Assembly: GCA_022605405.1 (NCBI GenBank)
Contig: JABYQQ010000010.1
Coordinates: forward strand, 1,302,001-1,366,000
Length of the DNA stretch: 64,000 nucleotides
Reading direction: 5' to 3'
From: Earliella scabrosa
Lineage: Eukaryota > Basidiomycota > Agaricomycetes > Polyporales > Polyporaceae
Position numbers and translations under genes: made by a program. Shown one piece after another: positions 34,241 through 45,431 of this stretch. Within the stretch, counting starts at the first letter, position 1; every line of letters starts with the position of its first letter. A model generated the notes under the pieces. It worked only from the letters and a program-made list of their open reading frames with translations. It searched no databases and was not told where the DNA came from.

Positions 34241-35476
34241 TTATACGAGCAGCGCGTGCTGCCACACGAACCGCGCAACCTCCTTGACCATCGCCGGCGA
34301 GAACTCGTGTCCCACCCCATCCTCAACAATCACCTCCTTAACACCCTCCGGCCCGACGTGCAATCCCCCGACAAACGCCTCCGACGTGGACCACGGAACC
34401 TTCTTGTCCTCCTTCCCCGCCAACACGAGAATTTTCTTCCCCAGGAACGGGTTTGACCAGTCCGAGGCCGTGTAGGGCGTGGACGCGGGGTCGGCACGTC
34501 TGATTAGCGCAACCAGCGAATCGGGGATGTGCGGTGGCCCGAAAGGCAGCTTGTGCGCGCGTGCGCGTTTGGAGATGAGCGCGTGGTAGTCCGGGCAGCC
34601 TGACGTGTGCCATGCGTCGGCGGGCGGTCAATCAGCTCGTACGGCTCGGAGTACTAGCTGTATGCGCGACTCACCGATGATAGGGATGCCGATCTTCACC
34701 CTCTGGTCTGCAGGAGGTCGGTTCAGTCAGGTGGCCAGGCCGGAGCTATGAGAGTACGGGACGAAACGTACCATTCTTCAGGACTATCCACGTTGAATGG
34801 CCGCCGAGACTTTTGCCTGCACATAGCCATTGAGAGATGGTGCGTTTGCCGTTAGGATAGAGATAGGACGGCAGGAAGTCAATCAGGAACGACACGTCGT
34901 GCGCCGTCCCCGCTGCCGGCGTGCCCCAACGTGTCACGTTAGTATACAGCAAGGGTTTGCGCATGAGTATTTAACCATCACGCACTCTGTATAGCGTACA
35001 TGTCGATTCTAGGGAATCGCCATCAGCCACAGGCCACGATGTCACAAGAAGGAAGCCTATAATGAAGCACACGCACGCATGCCGTTCGTTGTTCTGCTCC
35101 GGGTCATCAAACCACCCCATGTTCGCGCGCTTGTCGACCATGCGTTTCCCGTGGTTCCTTTGATCCTGCAAGCATAACGCAGTGAGAGCTGACCTCGTAC
35201 GAGTCTTGCCCCTCAAGCGCATACGAATGTGACGATGCACAAGTCCTGCGGCTCGCCTTCCGCAGAGTTGTGGCGCGAGCGGTGCGCATCCACCCCCTCG
35301 AAGATGCCGGGGACGAACTCCTCCATCTTCCGCGCAGACCCCGTACGGCCGTGCAGCAGGAACATGACCGCGACAGGCGTTTCGGGTCTCGTCGCGCCTG
35401 GCTGTGAGTAGACGGTTACCGTAATGCCGGCGACCACGAGGGTCTGTTTCGAGAAAGTTGGCGGACTCGTAGCCAT
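34241..35476 (-). CDS. Alpha/beta-hydrolase, 298 aa
   Basis: Six exons: 35225..35476, 35077..35165, 34986..35008, 34772..34912, 34675..34707 and 34241..34599. The fold is seen in order: VAVMFLLHGRTGSARKM (oxyanion region), DQRNHGKRM and the nucleophile elbow GKSLGG. Further on are ILVLAGKEDKKVPW (acid region) and DGVGHEFSP (catalytic His). There is no secretion signal at the chosen start, so it is probably cytosolic. The upstream frame is open to 35581 and could add residues. Two exons are very short (23 and 33 nt). The substrate cannot be told; it resembles small fungal esterase-type hydrolases. Confidence 0.87.
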
Positions 35477-37025
35477 CGAAGTTGGTGTCGGTCCTCGGAG
35501 GCTCGTGTACTGCCAACGATGGAGATGTTTGTCCTGTTTTACTCGAAGCTGTGAGTGAAGTACCACAGGACTCACGAGCATAGGTCACCTAGACTTACAA
35601 TCTACTTGACGATCTCGGTCTACCTTCGCAGACACTGCCAGAGGAACGCTGCTATTGGGGACTGGGACCAGTGGGGTGTGAAAGCGCGGTAGTACTTGGT
35701 GGCTTGCAGCTGAGAAATCGTAGTATCTTCCCACAGCGACGGCCGCGGACTCGAAGCGGAGTGGAGTTAGAGGTTAACGTTAGACGGTGAAGTTCGACGA
35801 AGCGCCACGCGCAACAAGCCGCCTCAAGTGGCGGCGTGCGCCGCCTACTAGGAACCTGGGTTGCGTCAAGTCCAGCTCGAGTACATTGGCATCGATCTAT
35901 GTATGTACACGAGTACGTCGAAACCAAACAGACCCAAGCAGACCGGGCGCACGACTTTATACAAGCCAAGCCGAAACATAAGACTCAAAAGAGATCAAGC
36001 AAGCATAAAACAAAAGAACTTCAGGGCAACATGTTCGAGACTCCGAGTCCGGATCCAAAGGTACAACCAACTCATGGAACAGGTCGTCGCAGGTCGTCAC
36101 AAATCGATAGAACGTGGAAACAAGGAGACAGCATCAAGCTTGCGAGAGAAGAGGAGAGAGAAAACCATAAGACGTAAACCGTACGCATGTACATAACAAT
36201 CAACAGTCAAGCCGCACCCGCACGGAAGACGCACGCGACACCGGAGCGATCAGAAACAACGGCAGCACGACGTCGACGCCACGAAGGACGGTCAAGACCT
36301 GCCCAGCTGGACGACAAGAGGCTCGGCCTCGCATCATGCATGCACGAAAACAGGGACGAGACAGACAAGACACTCGCTCGGCGTCGCCTGCCACATCGCG
36401 AGTCCCGCAGAGAACTTGGAAGGGTTCGCCGTGTCGGCGCGCATGGCGGCTCGATTCGCCCAGCCCATTGGCACGAGTGCCGAGTGCGCATGCGCCGCCG
36501 ACAGGTTTGAACGTCGAGCAGCAACAACGCCAACGCCAACGAGGCGGACAGTTGAGAGAGGATGACTGTCCGCTGGGGGCGGGGTGGCGACCGGGGAAGG
36601 CTCGACCGTCAAGCTCGCACGACAGAGGTGTGGGCGTGCGCATGCAGCTATATGCATATGTGCGAGACGACGACGACGACCAAGGTCGAAGGGGATGGGG
36701 AGCGAGATGCGATGCGAGCAAACAAAAACGAGCGTGACTGTAAGCGAGTGTGGGGGGGTCTGTCTCTGTCCGTGTCCCAGTCCGTGCGGGTGCTAGCGAT
36801 ACCGATTGCGAAAAACGTGCAGCGTCCGCGTGCGTGTGCCTCGTCCGACGAGAGAGCGAAAAAGTGCGAGACTCTGAGAGAGCGAGGAGGAAAAGGGGAG
36901 GGAGAACAGAAATGGATACACGTGAAGCGTCGTCAAGGCGGAGCGAGGGGTACGGGCAAACAGGGCGCGCACCGGGGCAAGTAGATGCGATAGCGTGACG
37001 GTGGAAAAAAGACAGAGATGGATGA

Positions 37026-37045
37026 GTAGGTAGGTAGGTAGGTAG
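37026..37045 (+). repeat. Microsatellite (GTAG)5
   Basis: Five perfect GTAG units lie 3' of the copper radical oxidase gene. Confidence 0.85.
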
Positions 37046-37112
37046 TAAACGAGTCAGGGCCAAAAAGCCAAGGTCCGTGCGTCCTCTCCAGTCAAGTGGG
37101 TGGGGGGTTGCT

Positions 37113-37130
37113 GTAGTAGTAGTAGTAGTA
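37113..37130 (+). repeat. Microsatellite (GTA)6
   Basis: Six perfect GTA units lie about 55 bp beyond the stop codon side of the copper radical oxidase gene, probably in its 3' UTR. Confidence 0.85.
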
Positions 37131-37183
37131 GATTCCTCCTCCGCGTGCTTCATCTTCCAATATACACAGCCGCTTCATCCTCC

Positions 37184-39694
37184 TCAATACGGCCCTCCTC
37201 GTCCGCCGCCGCCCCCGTACATCGTCGGCGGGTTCTGGCGGTAGGGGTCAAACTCCACACTCCGGTTCCGCGGGTCGTCCATGTACGGCGACGTCGGTGT
37301 CATGTTCCCGTGCTGGCCATACGCGCCCAGGCTCATCGTGCTTGCGTTCGGCCCCCAAACGGCGCTCTCATTACCCTGTAGCGGCACAAACGCACTCGAG
37401 TCAGATCCCCTGTATCCTGCGCCAGTGCCAGGAGCGCGCGAGTAGCCGGCTCCGACGGCCGCGCCGCCAGGCCCCGCCGCGCTCATCGGGTACGGAAGCG
37501 ACGCCTGGTGCGCGGCCGCGCGTCGTCGTCGCGCCATACAAATGCCAAAAACCGCACCGAGAATGCCAACAGCCGCGATGGCTGCGATGATACCGCCGAT
37601 GATGACGCCCTTGGACGTGGAGCTTGCGCCGTTGTCGTTGTTGCCGCTGCCAGTGCCGGTGTTGTTCTCCTCACCACTGCCGCTTGCGCCGTCGAGGCGG
37701 ACGTTGGCCGGAAGCACCGACGCGTCCTTGACAGGTTGCTGCTCGATGTTACCAGTACCAATCGTCACCCACGAACCGTTGCTGGGGATGCCGTTCATCG
37801 TGACGAACAGCAGCGACGGGCCGGGCTGGAAGAGGTTGGGGTTGGGGGGAAGCTGCGCAACGTGGAGCGTGATCGAGCCATCACTGTTGACGGTGTACGA
37901 GTTCTGGAGCTGCATGACACGTTGACCCATGTTCATCGCGTGCGTGGTCCAGCCACCACGGACGAGCACGACCATCGTGTTGTCCGCAGCGTCGTTCGCA
38001 GAGCCAGAGTACGCCGAGGCAGGGATGGTAAGGTCGAAGGCATCACCACCGTACGAGAGGGTGGAGGGGGCGCCGGTGAACGTGGGGCGGTTCGCGGCCC
38101 TGAAGTAGTGCGGGTAGAACACCTCGGCCTGGTATGTGGTCGGGAACGGCACGTCAAGGTTGACATCGACGTTGGGGTTCGAGCCGGCAATGAGGACAGA
38201 GGCGTCGGGCAAGAGGATAGCAGACGAGTGGTAGAGACGGGGGATGTCCGACGTCGAGTAGCCCTCAGTCGACCAGCGCTGACCCTTGGGCGCACGGGGG
38301 TTGTAGACGGCGGGGCGGCCAACGGGCTCCGCAGCGAGCGACATACCGAAGGGCATCTGGAACGTGTTGAGAGTGCGGTCGGCGTATCCAGCAGTACCCA
38401 TGCGACCACCGTTGACAACGAGCATCGTGAGGTCGGGGAGGGCGATGAATTGACCCATAGTGCGACCCTCTGGCATGTCGTCGTCCTCGACGTAGTCAAC
38501 AGCGGAACCGTCAGTCGGCTCGGGCGTGATGGTGTGGCACTTCTCCGACGCGGGAACGGTCCAGGTGTCCTCGAAGGGCCAGGAGTAGTTACCCCACTGG
38601 AAGTCGGTCATGTTGGAGCCACCGCAGAACATCACAGTCGGGTTGTAGCCGTTGTCGGGGGTCAGGGGGAGCATCGCAACTGCGCCGGAAGCGGGGTAGA
38701 CGCGAATGATCTGGCCGGGCATGTCAGGAAGGGGGGTCTCCTGGTTGGTGAGCGGGTCCCAGAGGACTTGTAGCACAGAGTAGTCAGTAAACCGCAAAGA
38801 ACTATAGAGCGCTGGAAGACCTTACTCGTGGAGTAGTTGGCCTGCACGAGCATCTTGCCTGAGGGCATGAGGTAGGTGTGCGCGTACGAGTTGAGACCCG
38901 ACGTCCTGATCATGAAGTCCATCACCTGGGCCTCCTGTCCGTTGCTCGGGAAGAACTCGTATGTCGGCTCAGCAGCTCCGCCCGAGTACGCCGGGTCGAC
39001 GTTGGGGTAATTCCTGTTGATGTAGCCACCGTTGGTGAAGCCACCGATGAGGACAACCGTACCGTCGCCCATGGGCTCGGCGGTCGAGTACCAGCGCTGC
39101 TTCTGCATGCTCATCAGCGATGCGTTGTCGAACCATTGGCAGTTGGGTGAGTCCCAGTCATCGCCGTCGTCGCAGGGGTTGAGGATACGGATGGCGCGGG
39201 TACCATCAAAGTCACCGAACGTCGTGTCGAACGTCGCCGTGAACGGGTTGTCGGGTGGTGTCACGTCACCGATGTTGCCACCGGGACCGATGGCGCCGTT
39301 ACCACCGAAAGTAGCGAAGGAGCCGTTGGGGAGGTGCATGCCGGAGGCGCAGAAGACGTTGGTGGTGACGCCCATGGGGGTAGACTTGCGGGTAGCAATG
39401 TCGTAGACGGCACCCATGGCGGGGTAGTCGCCGAACCTGACCTCGTTCGCCTCCGACTTGTCAAGGATGTAGACCTTGTTGAGGTTACCCAAGAACATCT
39501 GTCGGACGGGTGAAGCAGGCGGGTCACTGCGTGAGACGCGTGCGCAGCAGGGAAAAAAGTGTAGGTGGACGCACCATCATGGCGCTGACTGCTGTGTGTC
39601 CACCATCCTCAAAAGAGCCCGCCTGGTGCTGGGCTACTGCTGTCGAAGCCGCGGCCAGTGAGGCGGCCAGCAAAGAAAGCTGGCGGTTGATCAT
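37184..39694 (-). CDS. Copper radical oxidase (glyoxal/galactose oxidase family), membrane-anchored, 791 aa
   Basis: Exons are 39575..39694, 38826..39498 and 37184..38766. A secretion signal (MINRQLSLLAASLAAASTAV) precedes the beta-propeller. The four kinds of active-site residue are visible: the cross-linked Cys in NVFCASGMH, its Tyr in QRWYSTAEPMGDG, the axial Tyr-His pair in RLYHSSAILLPDASV and the second His in THAMNMGQR. The domain ends in an early-set-like region. After a Gly/Ser/Asn linker there is one membrane helix (VIIGGIIAAIAAVGILGAVF) with a basic stop (ARRRRA) and a Gly/Pro-rich cytoplasmic tail. It oxidises aldehydes or alcohols to give hydrogen peroxide at the cell surface; the substrate is not deducible. 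Confidence 0.94.
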
Positions 39695-40563
39695 CGTGAG
39701 AGGGTCGTGGGGAGGAGATTAGAGGTCGGACTAGTCAGAGAGCAGCACTAGGGTAGGAAGATTAGGGGATGCTGTGCGTCCTAAGGAAAGAGTAAAAGAG
39801 AGTGTAGGACGAGGCGGGCGGTGTTGATGGTGGTGAGGGAGGAGAGAGAGGGACGGGGACGATGGAAACGTTGTGCTCCGTGAGAGACGCCAGATGCCTT
39901 ATACGCACGCCGCTCGCGTGTGCGACGCTGAGGTAAGCAGGCAGCGTCCCCGCATATGGCAGTTGGCCGCCCGCTAGATTTCTCGAGGTCGGCCGCGACC
40001 TGAGCTCGACCGCCGCCTATGCTCGCTACTGCCCCCTCCGTCCACCCCGCCGTGCTGTCGTCCCACCTCGCGTTCTTGTCCACGACGAATTGGCCCGTGC
40101 GCACCGTTCGAGCACCTGCGCCCGCTGCAGACGAGGGTCTTCGTGAAGCGGCTGGCCTCGGCACACAGGAAATGAGAGCTCGGCGCCGCGCCGGCAGCGG
40201 CCAAGGTAAAATTAGCCCGTGTCCGAAATACTCGTCTTCCTCCGTCACGGCGCACTGCCGCAAGAACGCTCTCCATCTCAATCTGCCACATTATCCGTAG
40301 CGTCTAGCCACCGCTCCCCTGTCTATCACCGCTCCTTGTCCCCCCTCTCCTCTCCGAGCTCCACCCATGCGTCTGCCAGGGGCTCCGAGGTGTACAACGT
40401 TGAACGAGCAGGACGCATACCTCTGGATGGGATGGTAACCCTGGGCCCGGCTTGAGCACACACGGAACAAGATGACCGCATCGCGCATCGCGTAATACGT
40501 ATTGCTCCGAACGCGGCAGCAGTGGCAAGCGTCGTGGACTCTGTCCGACAATTCGTATTCTCC

Positions 40564-40806
40564 TCAGGCGTTCTTCGGCCTCGCATGCCAGTCTTTCCGG
40601 AGACGCTCGACCTCAGCATTAAAACCCTGAGCCGCGTCGGAAGCTTCTGAATCCTTCACGCGCCAGCCTGCACGCTTGTCTGCCTCAAGAAGCCCGAGAG
40701 ACTTGAGCGCGTCGACGACGACGAATTCCTCCGCCCAGCCGCGCCGTGCCCTGACAGACTGAGACTCTTCAGTCTCCGCGCCCAAGCTTTCTTTGGCCAC
40801 ACACAT
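40564..40806 (-). CDS. Possible small protein or exon, 80 aa
   Basis: The open frame starts at an ATG at 40806 and ends on its own stop. The charged helical composition (LKSLGLLEADKRAGWRV, NAEVERLRKDWHARPKN) is more protein-like than its surroundings. No family recognised; it may be an exon of an unrecognised gene or chance. Confidence 0.3.
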   Translation of the reverse strand: MCVAKESLGAETEESQSVRARRGWAEEFVVVDALKSLGLLEADKRAGWRVKDSEASDAAQGFNAEVERLRKDWHARPKNA

Positions 40807-41817
40807 CCCTTTCCGTCCGCTCGTTCCCCGGGCACGTGTCCACCATCACTGATCCACACTCTCCGTGCAGGGGCCGGCAGATCGGCCTGTCCAGCGCCTT
40901 GATGGCATGCCTTTTTTGTAGTTTAGAGTTCAGGCACCCGCGCCGGCCTTCTACGGCTTGGATGGTCCCGGGGGCCGGGACCGGACGGCGGACATTTAAG
41001 TACTGAATATTGATCGTCTTTCAATGAAGGCGTGCAGTCATTCGAGCGTCGTGCACGCTGCACTGTGCAGCGGGCAAGATTTGCGCTCAAATTCGCAGCG
41101 TCGACGTTAAGACGGCCACGCTTTGTCTCTGACATCACTCAGGTGCACGGACGGCGGACGCCATGATACGTCGTCGGCCGAGTCTAAGCAAGTCTAAGAA
41201 TAAGCCATCACACCACACCCACACACCTCCCACCCAACTGCCAGCCTGCCATTCCGCGCGCCCTTCGGCCGTTGCAAAGCGTGCATGTCGTCGCTCCTTC
41301 GTAGGTGGCTGAAGTTTCCACCCGCCTACCGAGGGCTTGAACTCAGCTTGCGCCCGCCGCCCCCGTAGCTCTTCTCCATGATGTCACCCGAAACGTTCCC
41401 AGAGCCCAAGAAGCCCAAGAGCTTGTCAGAGCTTGGAAAGCTTCCGACAACATCGCCATGGACGAACCTTCCTCGGCACGCGCGACGAGGCAGGCCTGTC
41501 CTGTTTAAATGTCAAGCCCCGGAGGAGCAGGCTGCAGACGGATCCGGAACACGACTTCTTCAACACGGCGCGGACGGCCGCCCACTCTAGCCGAGCTGCC
41601 CTCCCGTAACGAATTCGAATTGACATTCAGAAATTCAAGCCTCGGCGATCCTGAGAGCTCGAAGTCAACAGTAATACGACGTCTATGCACACGTCAACAG
41701 ACGAGTCTCTGCAGCTGGGAACCCCAGCATCGACGCGCTTCCAAGCGACAGTGCCACTCCTCGCACGTCCGCACGTCCGTCCGTCCATCGTCCACCCGAG
41801 CCTGAATGTATCAAGGC

Positions 41818-42024
41818 ATGGAATACTCGCCCCACCAGGCGATCGCCCTCGACCCTGGGTCCCTGGCCCCACGCCTGCGCTCCCCGGCGGCGAATCTCCG
41901 CGCGGAGCTGAACGCTATCGAGTCCGCACTGCGCAGTCCGACTCCCAGCAGTTCTCCGGCGGGGAGCGCTCCCGGGGGCTGCGCAGACGCGACAACGACT
42001 GAATGTCGGAAGGGTGAACCGTGA
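41818..42024 (+). CDS. Possible small protein, about 68 aa
   Basis: The open frame begins MEYSPHQAIALDPGS and runs through a helical stretch (NLRAELNAIESALRSP) to a Ser/Pro/Ala tail. It is plausible as a peptide or first exon but has no recognised relatives. Confidence 0.25.
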   Translation: MEYSPHQAIALDPGSLAPRLRSPAANLRAELNAIESALRSPTPSSSPAGSAPGGCADATTTECRKGEP

Positions 42025-42420
42025 GTACCAGTGATCTCAGCGTGGTCCCGGGTCCCGGGGCGCTGCGCCGCTGCGAACGCGATGTAACAGAATTGTAACC
42101 ACACTTCGCGCCCTTCTGTGCCCACGCGGGGCATCCTCCCCGTGCCCGTCCTCGCCCCCGGCCGGGCGTGACGGTGCTGCGCTCTGTCTCGCGCTCTGAA
42201 GCTTGAAGTGCGAGGATCATCATGCACGCTCGTGGATCGCGCAGGGACGACGGACGATGCATGTACTCGTCCGCGGATCCAAGACTCGGATTCGGCACGT
42301 CAGACAACTTTAGAAGGCAGTCAGTACTAGCGCGCACGCACAGGATCAACCTGGGGCCTGGGGATCCCTGCCACCAGGGCGGCCCCGTGAACCGCGAGGA
42401 CGGGGCAGCAGCTGAGACAT

Positions 42421-42464
42421 GCTCACTTCAGTCTTGAGCTTGAGCTTTGAGCCTTGAAGTGAGC
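42421..42464. repeat. Inverted repeat, 10-bp perfect arms
   Basis: GCTCACTTCA (42421-42430) and its exact reverse complement TGAAGTGAGC (42455-42464) flank a 24-nt loop. The loop itself contains repeated TTGAGC/TTTGAGC words. It can form a hairpin in DNA or RNA. Confidence 0.7.
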
Positions 42465-43679
42465 CTCGGGCTCCGCCGTGCGTGACCGATCCCACAGCGT
42501 TCAAGGTGAAAACACGGCTCGCATTCGGGATCGTGGGACCGTCGAGAATGACCATGTAACCCTCATCACGAACGACTCCAGTGATCGTCGGGGTTCGCGA
42601 TCCGGGCTGCAACCGTGGACGTGCTTGGAGCCGGTATTTGGACGCCTTGGGTGTGATGGCCGGAGACTGAGTAGGTCATAATGTAACAGGCAGAATGACT
42701 CATGACTCGCCCTGAGTCGCGCACGGCAAGCGCTACCCCCATACACCCATCCGCAAATGAGCGATGCTGCGCGGGATCTTCGACGCCGTCAAGTTCCAAG
42801 GCTCGGGAAACGAATCAGTACGGCCAGGCGCCGCACGGCTGGGACTAGCTGGACGTGAGCATCAGCGGGCGACGAGCAAGATGTTGCCCATAGTACGCAC
42901 GTATCCTCTAGTAAAGGGCATCGTATTTCCGGGCAGAGAGCGGTTACGTGGCTGAATTTTTTGTCATCGATCCGTGTTGCTGCGACCTTGAGGTTTGCAT
43001 CGAGGTGAGTATGCCGGGGGAGACCTCAGCGAGATAGACAGAGGATCAGAGTTGAGGTCGAACGTATGATCTACGCTTCACACGTGTTTCAGCCTGAGAC
43101 AACTCCATCGTCAATCACTCGCACTGGAGCCAAGGCGACGCAAGATAAGTCAGCTTACGAGGAATCGGAACCTGACATAGCGGAGAGTAGAGCACTCACG
43201 CGGGATAGGAAACCCGCTTCGCGACGTTAAGCTTAGACACCAGCATTCGGATCACCGCAGTCGCATGAGATGGACGACCGTATGCAGACTCCCGCTCCTA
43301 GGGTTACGGTGAGCCATCTGCGAGTAGCAAGGCATCGACTGCGGACCTCGGATGACCGTCCTTTACGTCGGTTGATCCTCCGAACATCGGTTCGTGATCA
43401 TTCTCGAGGGGGGATGTACCCGCAATGAGATAATGAACTCTGAACTACTACAGTCAATCAAGTGACGCGCTGCTAGACAGACTGATCATGAACACGTACC
43501 GTAGTATCCTCGCACCAGCACCCGCGCGGCGCGTCAAGAGCATACATGTATTACTGCTACAGTACTCTAGCTAGCGTACAACATGCAACAGGACACATGA
43601 TAGATCTACAGAGGGCGATAGATAGAGATGTGGGCATGATCATGACAGCAGAGAGAAGAGCAACCACCAAAGCAACACG

Positions 43680-45431
43680 TTAGTCAAGCAGGGCCAAATC
43701 ATCGTACCCAGGCATCCCACCTCTTCTCGCCCCACTCCCGTTACCCCCGTTCCCATTCGCAATCCCATCCTTGACTCCCCCCAACCGGATAAGCAGCTCC
43801 GCCCACGCGCAGCACATCCCCGCGACACCCTCATACAGGCTGTATGGATGGTCCGGCGTCACCATCCTGCCCTCCTGCGTCATCGCGCGGAAGTTCGTCG
43901 CGAGGTCCGCAAGGTGCAGCGCGCGCAGCAGCCAGTACGAGTGCTGCACGTCGCGGTCGATGTGGTGCGAGTGCGAGAGGGAGCGCGAGAGCGTCTGGGA
44001 TATCGAGTGCGACCGGTGCGGGGACTGCTCCTTCGGCGATGACTGACCATGGCCATCGAGAGCGTCCGAGACGGAGATGAGGGCGTACACGGAGCCTGCG
44101 ACGCCGTGACAGAGCCCGGTGCCCTTCGTCAGGAGACCACGCGTGTAGACGAGCTCTGCGGCACGCGTTGTAGCTGCGACGATGGACGCCTGCTGCGCGG
44201 TCGAGAGCGGACACGTCGCTGGAGAAGCTGCTGAGCGTCGCAGAAGGGAGCTGAAGAGCATGAGGAATCCGGGTGCACCATGACACCACTGCACGAGCGC
44301 GTCGTCGTATTCTTCGTCGACGCCCACGCGCTTCGATTCGGTTTGAGCTGCGCCGCCGGAAATGTGTGTCATGTGTCTGCCGGCCTTGGTTGACCAGTTC
44401 CCGAGCGGGTCTTGTATCGCAAGGAGCCACTCGACGGTCGAGAGGATCTTCTCCCAGTGTGGCTTGATGATGTCTGAGGGCGCGTGTACAATGACGTGCA
44501 GTATACCAACTACACGTACTCGCATCAGCTGGAGCTAGTGATCGCAGAGGCGTATTTGAACGCACCGACGCCATGAGCAGCCCCCAGGTACCGCGACCCG
44601 TGCCACCTCCACATGAGCGACGGAGCCTTCTGTCGCTCGCTCTCCTCCAATTCCTCGGCATACAGCTGCGCTCCGAACTCTCCCCTCTGGATGATATCAT
44701 CCACCAACGCCTTGATGTTCTCGTTCGAGCACAGGCGCTCCACCTCTCGGACAACCTTCTCCCTCGGCTTGCCCGGATGCGCGTGGTCGAGATAGTTGAG
44801 AGTGACGGCGAGCTCAGAGCGGAGGAGCAGGAGCGCATATAGCAACCCCGCGCGACCATAGAGGACCTCGCAGCCGTCGTCGTTGATCATCTCCGTTGTC
44901 GCGACCTCGTGCGCGCCGCTAATGAGCTCGATGGCGCCCCTCCAGGTCTCTGCGAGCTCGACCTCATCAAGAATTTCGGCGTCAAGCTTTCCGCGGCGTG
45001 CGTGCTTGTGGGCATTTGATTCTGGATTCTGGCGGAGACGGAGCTGACGGACGAGCACAAGGGTAGCCGGGCCGACGCTCGTCTCTAGGTACGCGACGCG
45101 GTTTCCGTGGTGGGGTTCGTGAAATGGTACGGCGATGAGGGAGGATGTGGGGGTGTTAGGGAAGGCCTTGGGCGGCATGACGGCAAACGCGCGCATGTCC
45201 ATGATGATTTCGCCTGTCACGCCGTTCCAGCAACCGTATGACACAAGTGTGCAGTACTCAATGCTCACCTGCGCTGCCTGTGTAAACCTTGGGATTTGTG
45301 GAGGGGTGCCTATGGACACGGGGGACATTCTCGATGAGCGCATCGTGAATGCGACTTCGGACCGCCTTGAGGTCGGAGGGTGGAACATTCGAATGCGTGA
45401 TGTAGCGCGACGGTGTGGACATGTCCATCAT
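43680..45431 (-). CDS. LanC-like protein (lanthionine synthetase C-like family), 546 aa
   Basis: Exons are 45269..45431, 44566..45213 and 43680..44509. The alpha/alpha-barrel motifs appear in order: LYGRAGLLYALLLL, YLGAAHGVVGILHVIV, QWCHGAPGFLMLF, LCHGVAGSVYAL and SLYEGVAGMCCAWAEL. The zinc ligands of the family (Cys in WCHG, Cys-His in LCHG) are present. Eukaryotic LanC-like proteins are not lantibiotic enzymes; the mammalian ones add glutathione to dehydroamino acids. A His/Ser-rich insert (after SDALDGHGQ) and a Gly-rich C-terminus are local additions. No precursor peptide gene or modifying dehydratase lies nearby. Probably cytosolic or peripheral. Confidence 0.92.

Larger units (their letters stand above)
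35477..37183. other. Intergenic, 1.7 kb, purine-rich with microsatellites
   Basis: No gene recognised. The plus strand is strongly AG-rich from about 35980 to 36990. The only clear repeats are the two simple ones listed separately. Many overlapping open frames arise from the biased composition. Confidence 0.45.
39695..43679. other. Gene-poor region, 4 kb
   Basis: No confident gene. It contains the copper radical oxidase promoter (a TATA-like element near 39899), a few short frames (the better two listed separately) and a 44-bp inverted repeat at 42421-42464. No transposon hallmarks (terminal repeats, reverse transcriptase or transposase motifs) were seen. Confidence 0.5.

Noticed and set aside
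36200..37153. 317-codon minus-strand frame in the purine-rich region
   Set aside because: Composition-driven (Ser/Thr/Arg/Pro tracts), with no protein-like domain; the region has many overlapping frames on both strands.
37508..38773. A 421-codon open frame antisense to the copper radical oxidase
   Set aside because: It mirrors the codon bias of the real gene on the other strand. Its sequence is Arg/Val/Gly-rich with no domain, whereas the minus strand has a complete catalytic set.
39695..43679. Transposable element in the gene-poor region
   Set aside because: No terminal repeats, target duplications, transposase, integrase or reverse transcriptase motifs could be seen on either strand.
43831..44859. 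342-codon frame overlapping the LanC-like gene
   Set aside because: Same strand, shifted frame; Arg/Ser/Ala-rich without motifs, while the chosen frame has all LanC motifs.
43680..45431. A lantibiotic-type biosynthetic cluster around the LanC-like gene
   Set aside because: No dehydratase, transporter or precursor peptide nearby. Eukaryotic LanC-like proteins are known without such clusters.
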